Assembly (NCBI RefSeq): GCF_023159225.1
Contig: NC_063161.1
Span: 124,844,958-124,908,957 of the forward strand
From: Perognathus longimembris pacificus
Lineage: Eukaryota; Chordata; Mammalia; Rodentia; Heteromyidae
Direction: 5' to 3'
DNA length: 64,000 bases
In this document: in pieces, positions 1 to 11,485 of the stretch
Position numbering within the stretch: the stretch's first letter is position 1
Layout of the letters: each line of letters starts with the position of its first letter
Program-made: the position numbers and the translations under genes
Notes under the pieces: generated by a model
What the model saw: the letters and a program-made list of their open reading frames with translations, nothing else
What the model was told of the DNA's origin: nothing
The model's database searches: none

Positions 1-2130
1 AGGAATTCATTAATAGCTCCAGCATCCACAGTGCTTGAAAAATCAACTTGTAAAATGAGATTTAGTTAGTTTACAATGTATTACCTATGAAAATAACCAT
101 ATGATTAGCCTTTTTCAATTTCCAAATGTCTTCACAATTATTTGTCTTGCAGAAAATGTTTTTCATGGATTTCATTACACAAGCTACTGCATGGAAAAGT
201 CTGACTCAATGATACTTTCATGAAAACTCTAATAAAAACAAAATAATATTCATTAACACAGAGTTTTCAAAAAAGACAAGCATGCGTATGAAAAAGACAG
301 CATTGAACTTTTATAGAAGTTTAGAGTAAACCATCAAATTTATTTATCTAAAGATACAGATGAAAAGTCTTGAGACTAAAAGAAGCAAAAGAATTCTAGT
401 CAGCATTTCTAGTCAGACAGAAGAGAACACATCACAGAAGTGATAGCCATCCTCTCCCAGGAACTCTGAGAATGCTCTCTCCCTGCAAGTAAATTCCACT
501 TTATCAAACCCTAGGAGAGTCTTACACAGCAGCAGAGACTGCCCTGGCATGAGTTTTCACTGGAACAGCTACTTCACGAAGATGCTGTAACACTGACCCC
601 AAGGATGGAAAGTCACCAAGTATAGATGGGGAGTCATAAAACTTTTCTTCTCAGAGTAGAGTCAAGGCTCAGGTAGTTGAGTATTTTAAGATAATAATAA
701 GCATTTATTACATACTCCAAGCAGTCTAGTCTTTTGAGAAACATTAACTAAAGAAAACAGGAAATAAAATATGCTTAGAATTTTGCACATGAAAGCAAAA
801 GTGGACCAAAGGGTAAAGAAATTATATTTTCTGTGCACTAGGCATTTTCCTAATATGATAGGCATCTCCAGGTTCTCTTTCTACTCTTTTACAATGCCAT
901 CCAGGGCCTGGGAGACTACCCTATATGGACACATCAACACAAACCATTGCCTTCTGGTCTCCAGTATTTCTGCCAATTGGGACAGAGGGACAGGAGCTTG
1001 AGGGCAGGAAGCAAGGTCAGGCAGGAAGTGGAGGGAGAGTATAACACAGTAAAGTGAACAGGGACCTAACCAGGAGAGAACTGAGGAAGATGGAGAGACC
1101 AAATCAGAAAGATGAATTAAACATGATGCTGAGAGTCTAAAGGAAGTAATAAAGCAAAGGGTGATACCCAAGAGGGTGGGTTGGCATTTCTGGGGGAGGA
1201 AAAGCTGAGAAAGAAGAGCTCCATCAGACAAAACTGCCCATTTTGTGTTGTTCAAAGGACCAGACTCTGCATGTAGATTTATATGAGTGAATGCCATTCT
1301 GCTGGTCAGATTCTCAGAGGACTTGGTCGGGTGTCTCCATTTGTACTGCAAGCTCTCTATCAACTGCTGATAGTTGCTGCTTCTGAATGGCCTAAGAAGT
1401 CTGGTTAGACAGATGAAAAGAAGTGTTTCTCTGTCTCCAGGTGCAAAAGGAGAGCAAGAATAAATGGTTCATAAATCTGCTGCAATGCTTCACTTCAAGT
1501 ATTCCATTTTAATACAATTTGTTTGGAGAAGAGATAGAATCATTAGGTCATTACAGCTAGAGATACTTAAATGTTTTAATATGGCTGGGAATATAAATCT
1601 ATACTGTACTCCCTGAGTTCTACCATTCACCCAAAACCCTTATTATTCAAATGCGCTCACCAAATTCTGCCTCAGGAAGGAAAACAACAGAGGGTAAAGG
1701 ACTATTACACATTCCCACCGTATTCTCCCCAGCTTGAATGATAAGCAATTGTGTGCAACCAGCTCCTCTGATGTGCATATGAAGTCTAGCAAATAAGAAC
1801 ATAAAATAATGACAGGAAGAAAACAAACCAAGAGCTAAACCAAGAGCTAAAATTACCCGTGGAACTGATTAGCATATGTATAAGAGACACTTGTACAGAT
1901 GTGGGATGCTTTCTTTAGAATGTAAGTTCTCAGAGCAGTGATTCTTAATCATTTTTGGAGTTGTGACATCTTATCACTTATTTGCTTTTTATGATCATCA
2001 CCCACCTCCTCCCAAAAGTATATTTTTAAATCAGAAGGAATAATTTTATTCTCAAGCATTTGCTTTTATTTTCATTTTCCCTAAGAATATCCTAGAAGAT
2101 TCACACAGCTATCCAGTTGTCAGTGATTAC
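1..2130. other. Gene-free, mostly single-copy-looking DNA
   Basis: No exon, RNA gene or clear young repeat is visible. A 160-codon open frame on the minus strand (881-1363) has no recognisable domain and no codon pattern that separates it from chance. A perfect 12-bp tandem duplication (unit ACCAAGAGCTAA) sits at 1827-1850. Around 1930-2060 the text faintly resembles the end of an old hAT-type DNA transposon, too weak to name. Confidence 0.6.
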
Positions 2131-2146
2131 AGATCCAGAGACTGAT

Positions 2147-2400
2147 AGGTATTGGTGGCTCACAACTGTAATCCTAGCTACTTGGGAGGCTAAAATTGAA
2201 AGGATTGCAGTTCCAAGCCAGCCCAAGCAGAAAAGTCCATAAGACTCCATCCCAATGGAAGAATCTGGAACACAGTAGCACAGACGTGTTATCTGAGCTA
2301 TTGTAAAAAGAAAAATACAAGTGGATCATGGCTAAGTTCTTGCCAAGGCAGGAAGTAAGACACTTTCTCAAAATAAGCAACACACACACACAAAAAAAAA
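2147..2400 (+). repeat. Old B1-like (7SL-derived) SINE with (CA)n/A-rich tail
   Basis: The 7SL-type core TGTAATCCTAGCTACTTGGG is followed by GGAGGCTAAAAT and a CCAAGCCAGCCC stretch. This is the left half of the B1-Geo dimers seen elsewhere in the window. The rest is diverged. It ends in CACACACACA and nine A residues. Confidence 0.75.
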
Positions 2401-2402
2401 AT

Positions 2403-2478
2403 TGCTAGAGCTATGCCTCAGCTGAAGAGTACCTGACTAGTAAGTATGAGGCTCTGACTTTAAACTCTGTACCACCAA
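2403..2478 (+). repeat. Diverged ID-like tRNA-derived monomer
   Basis: Decayed A-box region (TATGCCTCAGCTGAAGAG), then CCTGACTAGTAAG and a B-box-like TTTAAACTCTGTACC. The order and spacing match rodent ID monomers. It directly follows the tail of the preceding SINE. Confidence 0.5.
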
Positions 2479-2594
2479 GTTAAGAGAAAATTCAGTGGCA
2501 GAGACCTTTGTGACTTTTATGGTTTCCAATGGTATATAGTTAATACTCCATTGGTAATAGCAAAGGACTTAGAGAGAGGAAAGAAACCTGGGAC

Positions 2595-2608
2595 AAGAGT
2601 CATTCCTA
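2595..2608. repeat. Left TSD of the 2.5-kb L1
   Basis: AAGAGTCATTCCTA is repeated exactly at 5142-5155, directly after the L1 A-rich end, so it marks the insertion site. Confidence 0.95.
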
Positions 2609-4625
2609 AAAAGTGTTCGATAAAATCCAGCACCCATTTATGCTAAAAGCCCTGGAAAAACTGGGATTCCAGGGAACATTCCTGAATATAATCAAGGCAG
2701 TTTATGACAAACCAACAGCAAGCATAACTCTACATGGTGAAAAACTAAAGCCATTCCCTTTAAAATCAGGAACAAGGCAGGGATGTCCACTCTCTCCCCT
2801 GCTCTTCAACATAGTACTAGAATTCCTAGTCAAAGCAATTAGGCAAGAAGAGAATATAAAGGGGATCCAAATAGGAAAAGATGAAGTTAAACTTTCTCTC
2901 TTCGCAAATGACATGATCCTATACCTAAAGAATCCTATAGACTCTACCCCCAAGCTACTAGAGATGATCTAAAACTTTGGCAAAGTTGCAGGATATAAAA
3001 TAAACCCTCAAAAATCAACGGCCTTTCTCTATGCTAACGACCCGAAGACCGAGGCTGAAATCAGGAAAGCAAATCCTTTTGCAATAGGCCCCCAAAACAT
3101 AAAATACCTAGGAATAACCTTAACTAAAGAAGTGAAAGACCTCTTTGAGGAGAACTTTAAAAGCTTAAAAAATGAAATTACGTCAGAACTAAGGAAATGG
3201 AAAAACCTCCTATGCTCCTGGATTGGGAGGATTAATATAATCAAAATGGCAATATTGCCAAAGGCTATCTACAAATTCAATGCAATACCCATTAATATCC
3301 CAACACCATTTTTTAATGAAATAGAGGAAGCAATCCAGAAATTCATATGGAACAATAAAAGACCTAGAATAGCAAGAACAATCCTAAGCAGAAAGAACAG
3401 TGCTGGAGGAATTACAATACCCAACTTCAAGCTGTATTATAAAGCTATAGTAATAAAACAGTTTGGTTTTGGCATCGGAACAGGCCTGAAGACCAATGGA
3501 ACAGAAATGAAGACCCAGAAATGAACCCACAGAACTACACCTCCTTAATCTTTGATAAAGGAGCTAAAACAATAGTTTGGAAGAAAGAAAGGCTCTTTAA
3601 CAAGTGGTGCTGGCAAAACTGGCTCAACACATGCAACAAACTAAAACTAGATCCTTATATATCACCCTGCACCAAAATCAATTCCAAATGGATTAAAGAC
3701 CTTGAAATCAAAACAGACACCCTAAAAACACTAAAGGAAGGAGTAGGAGAAACACTTGGGCTCCTTGGCGCAGGACGGAACTTCCTTAACAAAGACCCAG
3801 AAAGGCTACAAATCAAAGAAAGGTTGGACAAATGGGACTGCATCAAACTGCAGAGCTTCTGCACGGCAAAGGACATAGCTCGCAAGATAAACAGAAAGCC
3901 CACAGACTGGGAGAAGATCTTTACCGGCCATTCAATGGACAAAGGCCTCATATCTAAAATATATGCAGAACTAAAAAAATTACCTTCCTCCAAAACAAAA
4001 CCGCAAAGAACCAATAGCCCCCTCATCAATGGGCTAAAGACTTACAAAGAGACTTCTCTGATGAGGAAATGAGAATGGCCAAGAGACATATGAAAAAGTG
4101 CTCTACATCACTGGCCATAAAAGAAATGCAAATCAAAACAACATTGAGATTCCATCTCACCCCAGTAAGAATGTCCTATATCAAGAAAACTAACAATAAC
4201 AATTGTTGGAGGGGATGTGGCCAAAAGGGAACCCTACTTCATTGTTGGTGGGAATGTAAACTGGTTCAGCCACTCTGGCAAGCAGTATGGAGATTCCTCA
4301 GAAGGCTAAATATAGAACTCCCCTATGACCCAGCAGCCCCACTTTTGGGTATCTATCCAAAAGACCACAAACAAAATCACAGTTGTTCATCGCAGCACAA
4401 TTTGTCATAGCTAGAATCTGGAACCAACCCAGATGCCCCTCAGTAGACAAATGGATCAGGAAAATGTGGTACATATACACAATGGAATTTTATGCCTCTA
4501 TCAGAAAGAATGACATTGCCCCATTTGTAAGGAAATGGAAGGACTTGGAAAAAATTATACTAAGTGAAGTGAGCCAGACCCAAAGAAACATGGACTCTAT
4601 GGTCTCCCTTATTGGGAATAATTAG
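2609..4625 (+). pseudogene. L1 ORF2 3' part: reverse transcriptase and C-terminal domain, broken
   Basis: Segments in order: RT palm sequence from 2613 ([36 protein letters not shown]), the catalytic box at about 2899, the thumb region after 2973, and the C-terminal Cys-rich stretch [20 protein letters not shown] near 4210-4270. The end is MVSLIGNN before the stop at 4623-4625. Breaks visible: the catalytic aspartate pair is changed (FAND where L1 has F/YADD); an in-frame TAA at 2970-2972; a frame change near 3460; another near 4070; and a further one near 4380. The product would be inactive. L1 ORF2 is about 1,275 residues in full, so roughly half is present. It is not a host gene. Confidence 0.95.
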
Positions 4626-5001
4626 TACAGGTTTAGGCAAGTCAAAGCAGAGCATCACAAGAGCCCAATAGCTATACCCTTATGAACACATAAGATGATG
4701 CTAAGTGAAATGAACTCCATGTTATGGAAACGATTGATTTATCACAGTTGTAACTACTTTCAACGTCCCATCTGTATCTGTAGCTTTTATTATTGATGAT
4801 GTTCTTGTATCACCTTCCTGTGGTTGTACCTACACTATCTCTGTAATCTTATCTGAGTATATTGGTAACCGTGTATACTGGTATTAGAAGTAGGAAATTG
4901 AAAGGGAATACCAAAATTGAGAGACACAGGGTAAAAAAAGAGAAACAACTACAAAAGCAATACTTGGAAAACTGTTTGGTGTAAGTGAACTGAACACCTC
5001 A

Positions 5002-5036
5002 GGGGGGGAAAGGGAAAGGGGGAGGAAGGAGGAGGG
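5002..5036 (+). other. G-rich tract in L1 3' UTR (possible G-quadruplex)
   Basis: Runs of 7, 3 and 5 G are followed by GGAGGAAGGAGGAGGG. G-rich polypurine tracts in the 3' UTR are a known L1 property. The same tract appears as its complement in the antisense copies near 22.72 and 30.1 kb. Confidence 0.8.
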
Positions 5037-5141
5037 TATGATGGACAGGGTAACAAACTGTACAAGAAATGTATCCAATGCCTAACGTATGAAACTGTAA
5101 CCTCTCTGTACATCAGTTTGATAATAAAAATTTGGAAAAAA

Positions 5142-5155
5142 AAGAGTCATTCCTA
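5142..5155. repeat. Right TSD of the 2.5-kb L1
   Basis: Exact copy of 2595-2608. Confidence 0.95.
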
Positions 5156-5348
5156 CAAGAATCCTTCAAAGTTTACATAGACCAATTTGGCATAGACTTA
5201 TAAGAGGAGAGAATGAATGGGGACATGTTTTTTCACATTTGTTTGAATACTTTTCCATTTAGGTGAAATTTATGTGTGTTCGTTCGTAATAGAAAAGTAT
5301 GGGAATAGCCCAGCTGGCCTACAAGCAATAAATGGGTCAAGAAAATAT

Positions 5349-5451
<103 letters not shown>

Positions 5452-5900
5452 CTACATAATGAAATGAACCTGGATAAAATTATACTAAGTAAAGTCAAAC
5501 TCAAAGAGACAAAAAATACCTCTTTTCTCCCACATGTGGAAGTTTCACCTAAAATATGAACATACATGAAAACACATGTAGAACCATATGCAAATATACA
5601 CTATACCACTGATTAAAGTCTAGTAGAAGCAGGAGATAGTTTTTGTGGTGTAACCTCTTTGAAGTATTAACATACTAAGAGGATGTGTCTAAGAAGGAAG
5701 TGATTATGGGAAGAAGTTGGACAAATGGAGAGAGAAATAGTGGGTGGTTACAGTCATAACTCAATGCACAAACATAAAAATGGAACTAGGAAAGTTAAAT
5801 GAGAAGGATGGTGGGATGGGTAAAATTGAGATGTTTGTACTTTTAAATTGACATGTTGAATTTTGAATCCTTTGTACAACGATATGATTTTTTAAAGACT

Positions 5901-6759
5901 CAACCTGCACAGATTTCAATGATTCATTGCAAACTCCATTGAGCTGAGCCAGTTTCATAGGCTTTATTGATTACTTGTGTGAATGTGAAAGAAAGGCAGT
6001 GACATGCATAACCTTTGATTTTGCCATTTATCATAATCAGAGGTTGAATTCTTTTGATAAGGATTTATTAGAAGCTCTCTGTATAGGCCAAAATCCAAGC
6101 TATGATTCAGAGTAACATTTTTCTGGGAAAAAAATTAACCAGGTAATTTTCAACAGGTTTCATAGACTAAGCGTGGAAGGGAATCTTCTCTATTACCATG
6201 GGAATCCATCATTCATGATGTAACTTGAGACTACATATTATACTGTATTGCTCCTAATAAATGAAAAGTTCTTATTCATCTTCATGATCTGTTATTAGGC
6301 ATGTAGCAACAGGATGTTAATTGTAGATATCTAACGTTGCAGAAAGAAGCATCATCAAGACAATGGCATATAACCAACCTTCACTCTTCTAGTTTCTGAC
6401 CATGTGATTCTTCTTTTCCCAGTGACTCCTCTGAGTAACAAATTGGCCTCTAAAGTGACCAATTATAATTCTATCAGAAAAATAAGATCTTAGAGGTGTG
6501 ATGTCTAAACACAACACTGGAGCTAAATTGTGAGAGCTAGAGAATACATGAGAGTACATGTAGACTGGTGTGTCTCCACACACCAATCCACATGTGGGCA
6601 GATCTCAATCCATAGCCTCAGAAACACTCTACTCACACCAAAGCAAGGACTCTTTTTGGCCCATTTAGAGGAAGAAAACTATGGAGGGTGAAAAGGCCAT
6701 TTACTGTGTCTAGTGGTTTATGTAAACTAGCTACCCAGTTCGATCCAAATCACTGACTT
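5901..6759. other. No gene seen
   Basis: AT-rich and apparently unique. Short open frames lack any recognisable domain. Confidence 0.5.
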
Positions 6760-7085
6760 TTGCAAATGTATCAAGAAGAAGTAAGGAAGAATGCAGTCAA
6801 AATTCAATGTATATCCTACAATGTTAAGAAAAGCAGAGTTGGAGGCATGGCTCAGGTGGTAGAACATCAGCCAATGAGAAAAAGTATCAAATCAATAGTT
6901 CAAATCCTGTCTCAGACCAAAAAAAAAACTTAAGAAAAGTGAGGGAAGGGGAGGGTTGGGAGGGATGTGTGAGAATGTGGAAAGGGATAGCATCAATCAA
7001 GAGTCATTTTACTCATAAATGGCTTTGTTGAATGCCAACTCCTGTGTATAACTACTTAAAATCACTTTTTAAAAAATATGTTAAA
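6760..7085 (+). mobile_element. Old-type L1 3' end, split by a tRNA-like monomer
   Basis: 6795-6823 (CAATGTATATCC...) matches the upstream UTR of the 15.7-kb L1. 6940-7085 carries the old-type ending (TGTGTATAACTACTTAAAATC then A-rich). The monomer at 6834-6929 was inserted into it later. Confidence 0.6.
6834..6929 (+). repeat. Single tRNA-like (Geo-like) SINE monomer with 10-bp TSD
   Basis: A-box-like ATGGCTCAGGTGGTAGA and B-box-like TAGTTCAAATCC are followed by a poly(A) end. TTAAGAAAAG occurs at 6824-6833 and again at 6930-6939, so this monomer inserted alone and is not a broken dimer. Confidence 0.75.
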
Positions 7086-7092
7086 ATAAGAT

Positions 7093-7325
7093 CTAGCCAG
7101 GTGGCAGTGGCTCATGTCTGTAATCCTAGCTACTCAGGAGGCTGAGATCTAAGGATCACTGTCCAAGCCAGCCTGGGCAGGAAAATCTGTGAGACTCTTG
7201 TCTCCAATTAATCACTGAAGAGCCAGAAATGGAGCTGTGACTGAAGTAGTAGAGTGTTAGCCGTGAGCAAAAGAAATTCAGGGGCAGAGCCCAGGCTCTG
7301 AGTTCAAGCCCCAGAAACGGGTTTG
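7093..7325 (+). repeat. B1-Geo type dimeric SINE
   Basis: 7SL-like left half (TGTAATCCTAGCTACTCAGG, GGCTGAGATC), the linker CTCCAATTAATCAC, then a right half with AGTAGAGTGTTAGCC and a GAGTTCAAGCCCCAG B-box. The tail has become TG/CA repeats. Confidence 0.88.
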
Positions 7326-7376
7326 TGGGTGTGTGTACACACACACACGTACATACACAGGCACACACACAGATCA
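7323..7376. repeat. Imperfect (TG)n/(CA)n tail tract
   Basis: GTGGGTGTGTGTACACACACACACG and following CA-rich text form the 3' tail of the preceding SINE. Confidence 0.85.
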
Positions 7377-7379
7377 ACT

Positions 7380-8795
7380 CTGGCCTTTATATAGAGAGTT
7401 ATTTATGTAGCTGACACTTCTACTTCACTACTAAAAATTTCTTTTAAAAAAAATCCTTTTTAAATCCCTTAAAAATAAACTTGGTGATTTAGTCATAACA
7501 AAATGCAAAAAATAGGCAAGGTATTATAATATCTACAAAGAAAATGATTAAATTCCACTTGGGGGAAATGCCACCTCTGCATATCATACATGCATTTTAG
7601 GATGACATTAACCTAGTCCAAATGATGCCAGCAAGACAAAGAGCAAAGAAAAGGGTGGAGCAAAAGGAGGAAGCTCGAGGCAATATAATGAAAAGGGGGC
7701 TAACCTTATAGCTAAACAGTTTACTTTTCAAAGACAGAGCAAGGGCAAAATGCTTTGTGCAAAGAGAAAATTAGTTTCCAAAGTATATTCACTCTACAAA
7801 GAGCCAAGTTAATTATTCAAAGCAGAGGCCCATGAATTCCCACAATTTAGTCATTCTATTCTGACACATTCAGGACCAGCGAGCTGCTTCTTATCACTAA
7901 GACTTTGATAATTGGCTTAGACATATCAAATAAACTTTCTGGAGAATTCAGTCGTAAGCAGGTATGACATCCTAATAGGGGTTTTATTAGGCCTTTCTCT
8001 GTGCAGTAATGTATTAGCAATCACTGTGACATTTTCTGCTCTGGGGGGTTTGGGCCTTGCTCATTTTTTACACTTGCTAGAAAATAAATTTATTCATGGT
8101 AGAGATCTAATTCAATACACTACTCTGTTTACCCTGGTTTCTAAAGGAACAGGCCTTTCAGAATTAATGAAAAGTGACACATACATCATAGAAGAAAATG
8201 TTCTGTCTTCTCATCCAGGCATAACTGAATAGCAAGAATCCCTTCTGATTCTACAAACTTGGGAATTCGGTCAGTGCCTCCTGGCTGTCTCTTTCACTAG
8301 TCACATGGCTGCTTCTCATGCCATATAAGAAAAAGAAACACAGTTGAATAGCATGCATGGATTAAATTTGTTCCCTTTAGCAGCAATTATCGACTTTAAA
8401 AGGTCCACTGAGAAAATGTCTACTGTTGACAGCTTAATGTACTTCTATCATATAACAAAAGAAGCATCAACAGAATTCTTCCATGTGAAATTTCTGAGAG
8501 TCAGTGTTTGATATTTTACTACTAGTGTCCCATTTCCACATACATGAGGAAAAAATTAATATGGAAAAATCAATCCAAAATCTACATTTCATTTTAACCT
8601 TTGGTTTATTGTCTCCTCCCTTAGTTATTTAAGCTTTGTTCATGTTACAATTAAGAAGCTTTGCCAGCCTAGTGTCCTTTCAATATACCTCCTTACCTAC
8701 TGGGTGATCCCTGAAATTCCCTAAACATTGAATGAGATGCTTTTATCAATGTTAAAATGAATTATTGTATATATTAAAGTTTAATCAATTATATA
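7380..8795. other. No gene seen; unique AT-rich sequence
   Basis: A 68-codon frame at 8026-8232 has no domain. 7780-8020 has low repeat content, with TTAATTATTC and TTTGATAATTGGC motifs typical of AT-rich noncoding DNA. I assign no function. Confidence 0.5.
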
Positions 8796-8799
8796 AAAA

Positions 8800-8930
8800 T
8801 CTATGAAGAAAATTATTATTATTTAACAGATGAGAAAAATTAATCTCAGAAAAATCTAATAACCCATCAATGATCATATAGCTAGGAAGGATAAGATAGC
8901 TGTTTGGAATCTAAACATCTCTTAATAGAA
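8800..8930 (+). repeat. Probable MIR/L2-type ancient repeat
   Basis: TTATTATTATTTAACAGATGAG, then ATCTCAGA...CCCATCAATGATCATATAGCTAGG, follows the MIR/L2 order: TTATT...ACAGATGAG, then a TCACACAGCTAG-like box. Confidence 0.55.
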
Positions 8931-9004
8931 GCAAGGATTTCATAATATTAGTATGTTTTCAGAGATGAAGGGGATGGTGATTATGCCCTCTTATTTATCA
9001 CATG

Positions 9005-9160
9005 TGGCTTTACAAAATTCTTACAATAACTTTTAGAAATATTAATTCACCTTATATATAAGAAAACTAAATCCTGGAAAAGTTAAGTATCTTGTCAAGT
9101 ATGTTTAGGTACTGGGTACATGCAGAGGTGGAGAGGCTGGGATTCAAGAAGCTGTTCCCA
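9005..9160 (+). repeat. Probable MIR SINE
   Basis: Order of diagnostic pieces: CTTACAATAACTTTTAG, AAGAAAACTAAATCCTGG, AAGTTAAGTATCTTGTCAAG, GAGAGGCTGGGATTCAAG. This is the MIR core and 3' part, heavily diverged. Confidence 0.65.
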
Positions 9161-9224
9161 TTCTACATACATTGCCACATAGAGCCCATGGCATCTACGG
9201 GGTAAAAATAGTGTCTGTAGAAAA

Positions 9225-9694
9225 GAGAATAATGATCCCAAGCCTTTCCAATGTCCTCTCTGTCCTAATTCCCAGAACCTATGAATATTCGTTTTTAATC
9301 ACAAAGGAGAACTGAAATTTCAGATGCAATTAAGGTTGCTAACCAGCTGACCTTGACATGGATTATTTTGCATTACAAAAGTGTGTCCAATGTGATGAAA
9401 AAGAATCCTCACTGGCAGAGAACCAGCCAGAAGATAGCAACAGAAAAATCCTGTCCCATGTAGCTGTCTTTGAAGACTTTAAGGAGCAAAGGAACATAGC
9501 CTCTAGAAACTTGCTAATGCAAGTAAAGGGGTTCTCCCTTAGAGCCTCTAGAAGGGATAAAGCCCTGATAATTTTAGGCCAATAAGACTCCTCTCTGAAT
9601 TCTGATGATCCGTAACTACACCATGATAAATTTTTGTTGTTTGAAGACATTGTTATGTAATAATTCATTAGAGCAACAATAGGAAACTAATACA
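9225..9694 (+). mobile_element. MLT1-type (ERVL-MaLR) solitary LTR
   Basis: The order matches MLT1 LTRs: CCCAGAACCTATGAATATTCG; TGCAATTAAGG; CCTTAGAGCCTCTAGAAGG; CTGATAATTTTAGGCC; a polyadenylation region TAAATTTTTGTTGTTTGAAG; and an end near AACAATAGGAAACTAATACA. Only the LTR is seen and no internal genes. The 75-codon frame at 9358-9585 lies inside the LTR and is not a gene. Confidence 0.8.
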
Positions 9695-9776
9695 GAATCC
9701 CTCCTAGTTAGAGAAAGAACAGAAATTTGCTGAACAATTATATTAGGATTAATCAGCCCAGCCATATTTAATTGAA

Positions 9777-9822
9777 ATGTGTGTATACATACATATATAT
9801 ATATACATATATACATATAGAT
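9777..9822. repeat. AT/CATA low-complexity tract
   Basis: Alternating TATACATACATATATATA text, about 46 bp. Confidence 0.9.
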
Positions 9823-10045
9823 CACCTTAGAAACTTGGATTGGGGGAAAAGGAGTTGTTTTCTATATTAATGAAATTTATGTGACTTTCCATTTTCATGT
9901 TTTAAATGTCTTACATTAAATGTGAAGTAAAGGATGAGAGAAGGGAAAGGAGAGTTATGTTTGAAGTTCCATGAACTATGGAATAAAACACTAGAACAAG
10001 ACAGTTAAGTAAAAGCATCATGTCTTCATTAATTCAGTGTCAGTA

Positions 10046-10258
10046 CTAAAACTCGAAATCAGTGTCTAAAGCTCTCAGCTATTTTGCTCAAAACAGACAC
10101 TCTACCACTCAAGTTACACCACCACTTTAGACTTGTTTTGTTGGTTAATTAGAGACAAGAATCTCAGACTTTTTCCCATGGGCTGTCTTTGAACTAAAAT
10201 CTTCAGAACTCATCTCCTGAGTAGCTAGGATGACAGATGTGAGCCACCAGTATGCCTA
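10046..10258 (-). repeat. B1-Geo type SINE, antisense, diverged
   Basis: Antisense Geo (TCTACCACTCAAGTTACACC), the linker TGGTTAATTAGAGACAAG, then antisense 7SL half (CTCCTGAGTAGCTAGGATGA, GTGAGCCACCAG). Confidence 0.85.
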
Positions 10259-10790
10259 GCTACATCAATGCTTCTGAAGGAGGAGTGTGGCAGAGGCAGG
10301 ACAATTATACCTCTGGCGGAAGTGATTGCTGTCAGATAACAGGCCCTGCTTCTAATTTGACACCCATGGAAGGCTGGACACTGCCAATGCTATCCAGTGA
10401 ACTCATGACCTGTGGACTCTCCAGAAGTCATTTGTGGCAACCACCTTCGTTTCCGTTCTTCCCCTTCTCCCCTGCTTTACTGAAACAACTCCAACATTGT
10501 CTCTGGCAACCATGTACTTCATTAGAGGTGGCCACACCTAATGATCAGTGTATGATCTTGATTAGTCTTTGCTCATTGGGCTACTTTCCTTCCTTTTTAC
10601 AAGAAAGTGGTTTAGAAGAAGTGTGCAGTTTGATCCTGGAAAGGAGGTAGCAGGCAAGACCTACCAGGCTTCCAGACAAGCTTTTCCTTGTTCTTCAAAA
10701 TAGCCCTGAGGAAGGGATGTTTTTATCTTCTAATTTTAGATAGTGGTGTTTTCTTGGAACTGCTGAAGAAACTAGCATACCTTGAGTGAA
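10259..10790. other. No gene seen
   Basis: A 132-codon frame starts at 10252 inside the preceding SINE. It has no domain or signal and is judged a chance frame. The remainder looks unique. Confidence 0.5.
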
Positions 10791-10794
10791 AAGC

Positions 10795-10870
10795 CTAGCT
10801 GGGCATGATGGTATACACATGTAATCCCAACACTTGAAATGGTGAGCCAGGAAGATGACAAGTTTAAGAC
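10795..10870 (+). repeat. B1-like 7SL monomer fragment
   Basis: AGCTGGGCATGATGGTATAC then ATGTAATCCCAACACTT: 5' part of a B1-type SINE, including the 7SL-derived start. Confidence 0.75.
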
Positions 10871-10965
10871 CATGGAGGGAGGGGGCAAAGAAACAGAGAG
10901 AAACTTATATCACCAAGGAAGACAAGCGGGGAGAGAGGGAGAAAGGGTTGGAAGGAGGGAAATGA

Positions 10966-11057
10966 AGGTGTGGCTCAAGAGGCAGAGCACCATCCTTGAG
11001 TAAAAAAGCCAAGCAAGACATGAAGGAAACCCTGAGTTCAAGACTCAGTATGGACAA
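10966..11057 (+). repeat. Single tRNA-like (Geo-like) monomer
   Basis: AGGTGTGGCTCAAGAGGCAG (A-box-like) and CCTGAGTTCAAGACTCAG (B-box-like) at about the Geo spacing, followed by a purine-rich tail. Confidence 0.7.
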
Positions 11058-11078
11058 AGGGAGGAAGAAAGGGAGGGA

Positions 11079-11275
11079 GGAGCTGGGAATATGGCCTAGT
11101 GGCAGGAGTGCGTGCCTCATATACATGAAGCCCTGGATTTGATTCCTCAGTACCACATATACAGAAAAAGCCAGAAGTGACACTGTGGCTCAAGTGGCAG
11201 AGTGCTAGCCTTGAGCAAAAAGAAGCCAGGGACAGTGCTCAGGCCCTGAGTTCAAGCCCCAGGACTGGTAAAATA
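11079..11275 (+). repeat. IDL-Geo dimeric SINE
   Basis: Left ID-like monomer from GGAGCTGGGAATATGGCC; linker CACATATACAGAAAAAGCC; right Geo monomer (CTGTGGCTCAAGTGGCAGAG; GAGTTCAAGCCCCAGGACTG). Both halves carry A/B-box-like polymerase III promoter motifs. Its A-rich tail has turned into the adjoining GATA tract. Confidence 0.95.
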
Positions 11276-11276
11276 A

Positions 11277-11353
<77 letters not shown>

Positions 11354-11373
11354 TAGATAGATAGGTAGGTAGG

Positions 11374-11435
<62 letters not shown>
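11276..11435 (+). repeat. Large (GATA)n tract with GA and GGTA interruptions
   Basis: About 160 bp of GATA units, with an AGAGAGAG block near 11336-11352 and a GTAGGTAGGTAG block near 11365-11376. It grew from the IDL-Geo tail. The reverse strand reads as long Ile-Tyr-Leu-Ser runs, which are artefacts. Confidence 0.97.
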
Positions 11436-11436
<1 letters not shown>

Positions 11437-11485
11437 AATAAAAAGAAAGGGAGGGAAGAAGGGAAAGAAGAAAGGAAGGAACTCA

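Larger units (their letters stand above)
2609..5141 (+). mobile_element. 5'-truncated LINE-1, sense, with exact 14-bp TSD
   Basis: This non-LTR retrotransposon copy carries the 3' part of ORF2 (reverse transcriptase to C-terminus, to about 4623), then a roughly 520-bp 3' UTR and an A-rich end. The UTR has a G-rich tract at 5002-5036 and ends TTTGATAATAAAAATTTGG plus A8. The 5' end starts inside ORF2, so ORF1, the endonuclease domain and the promoter are missing. This is the usual result of incomplete target-primed reverse transcription. The exact TSD suggests a fairly recent insertion, although ORF2 already has a stop and frameshifts. It is the longest L1 here and a useful local reference for the shorter copies. 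Confidence 0.97.

Noticed and set aside
881..1363. 160-codon minus-strand gene
   Set aside because: No domain or codon signal, overlapped by another frame on the plus strand, and within the length expected by chance in 64 kb.
1931..2060. hAT-type transposon end
   Set aside because: Only a short suggestive phrase (CAGTGATTCTTAATCATTTT) with no second landmark.
9358..9585. 75-codon gene
   Set aside because: Entirely inside an MLT1 LTR.
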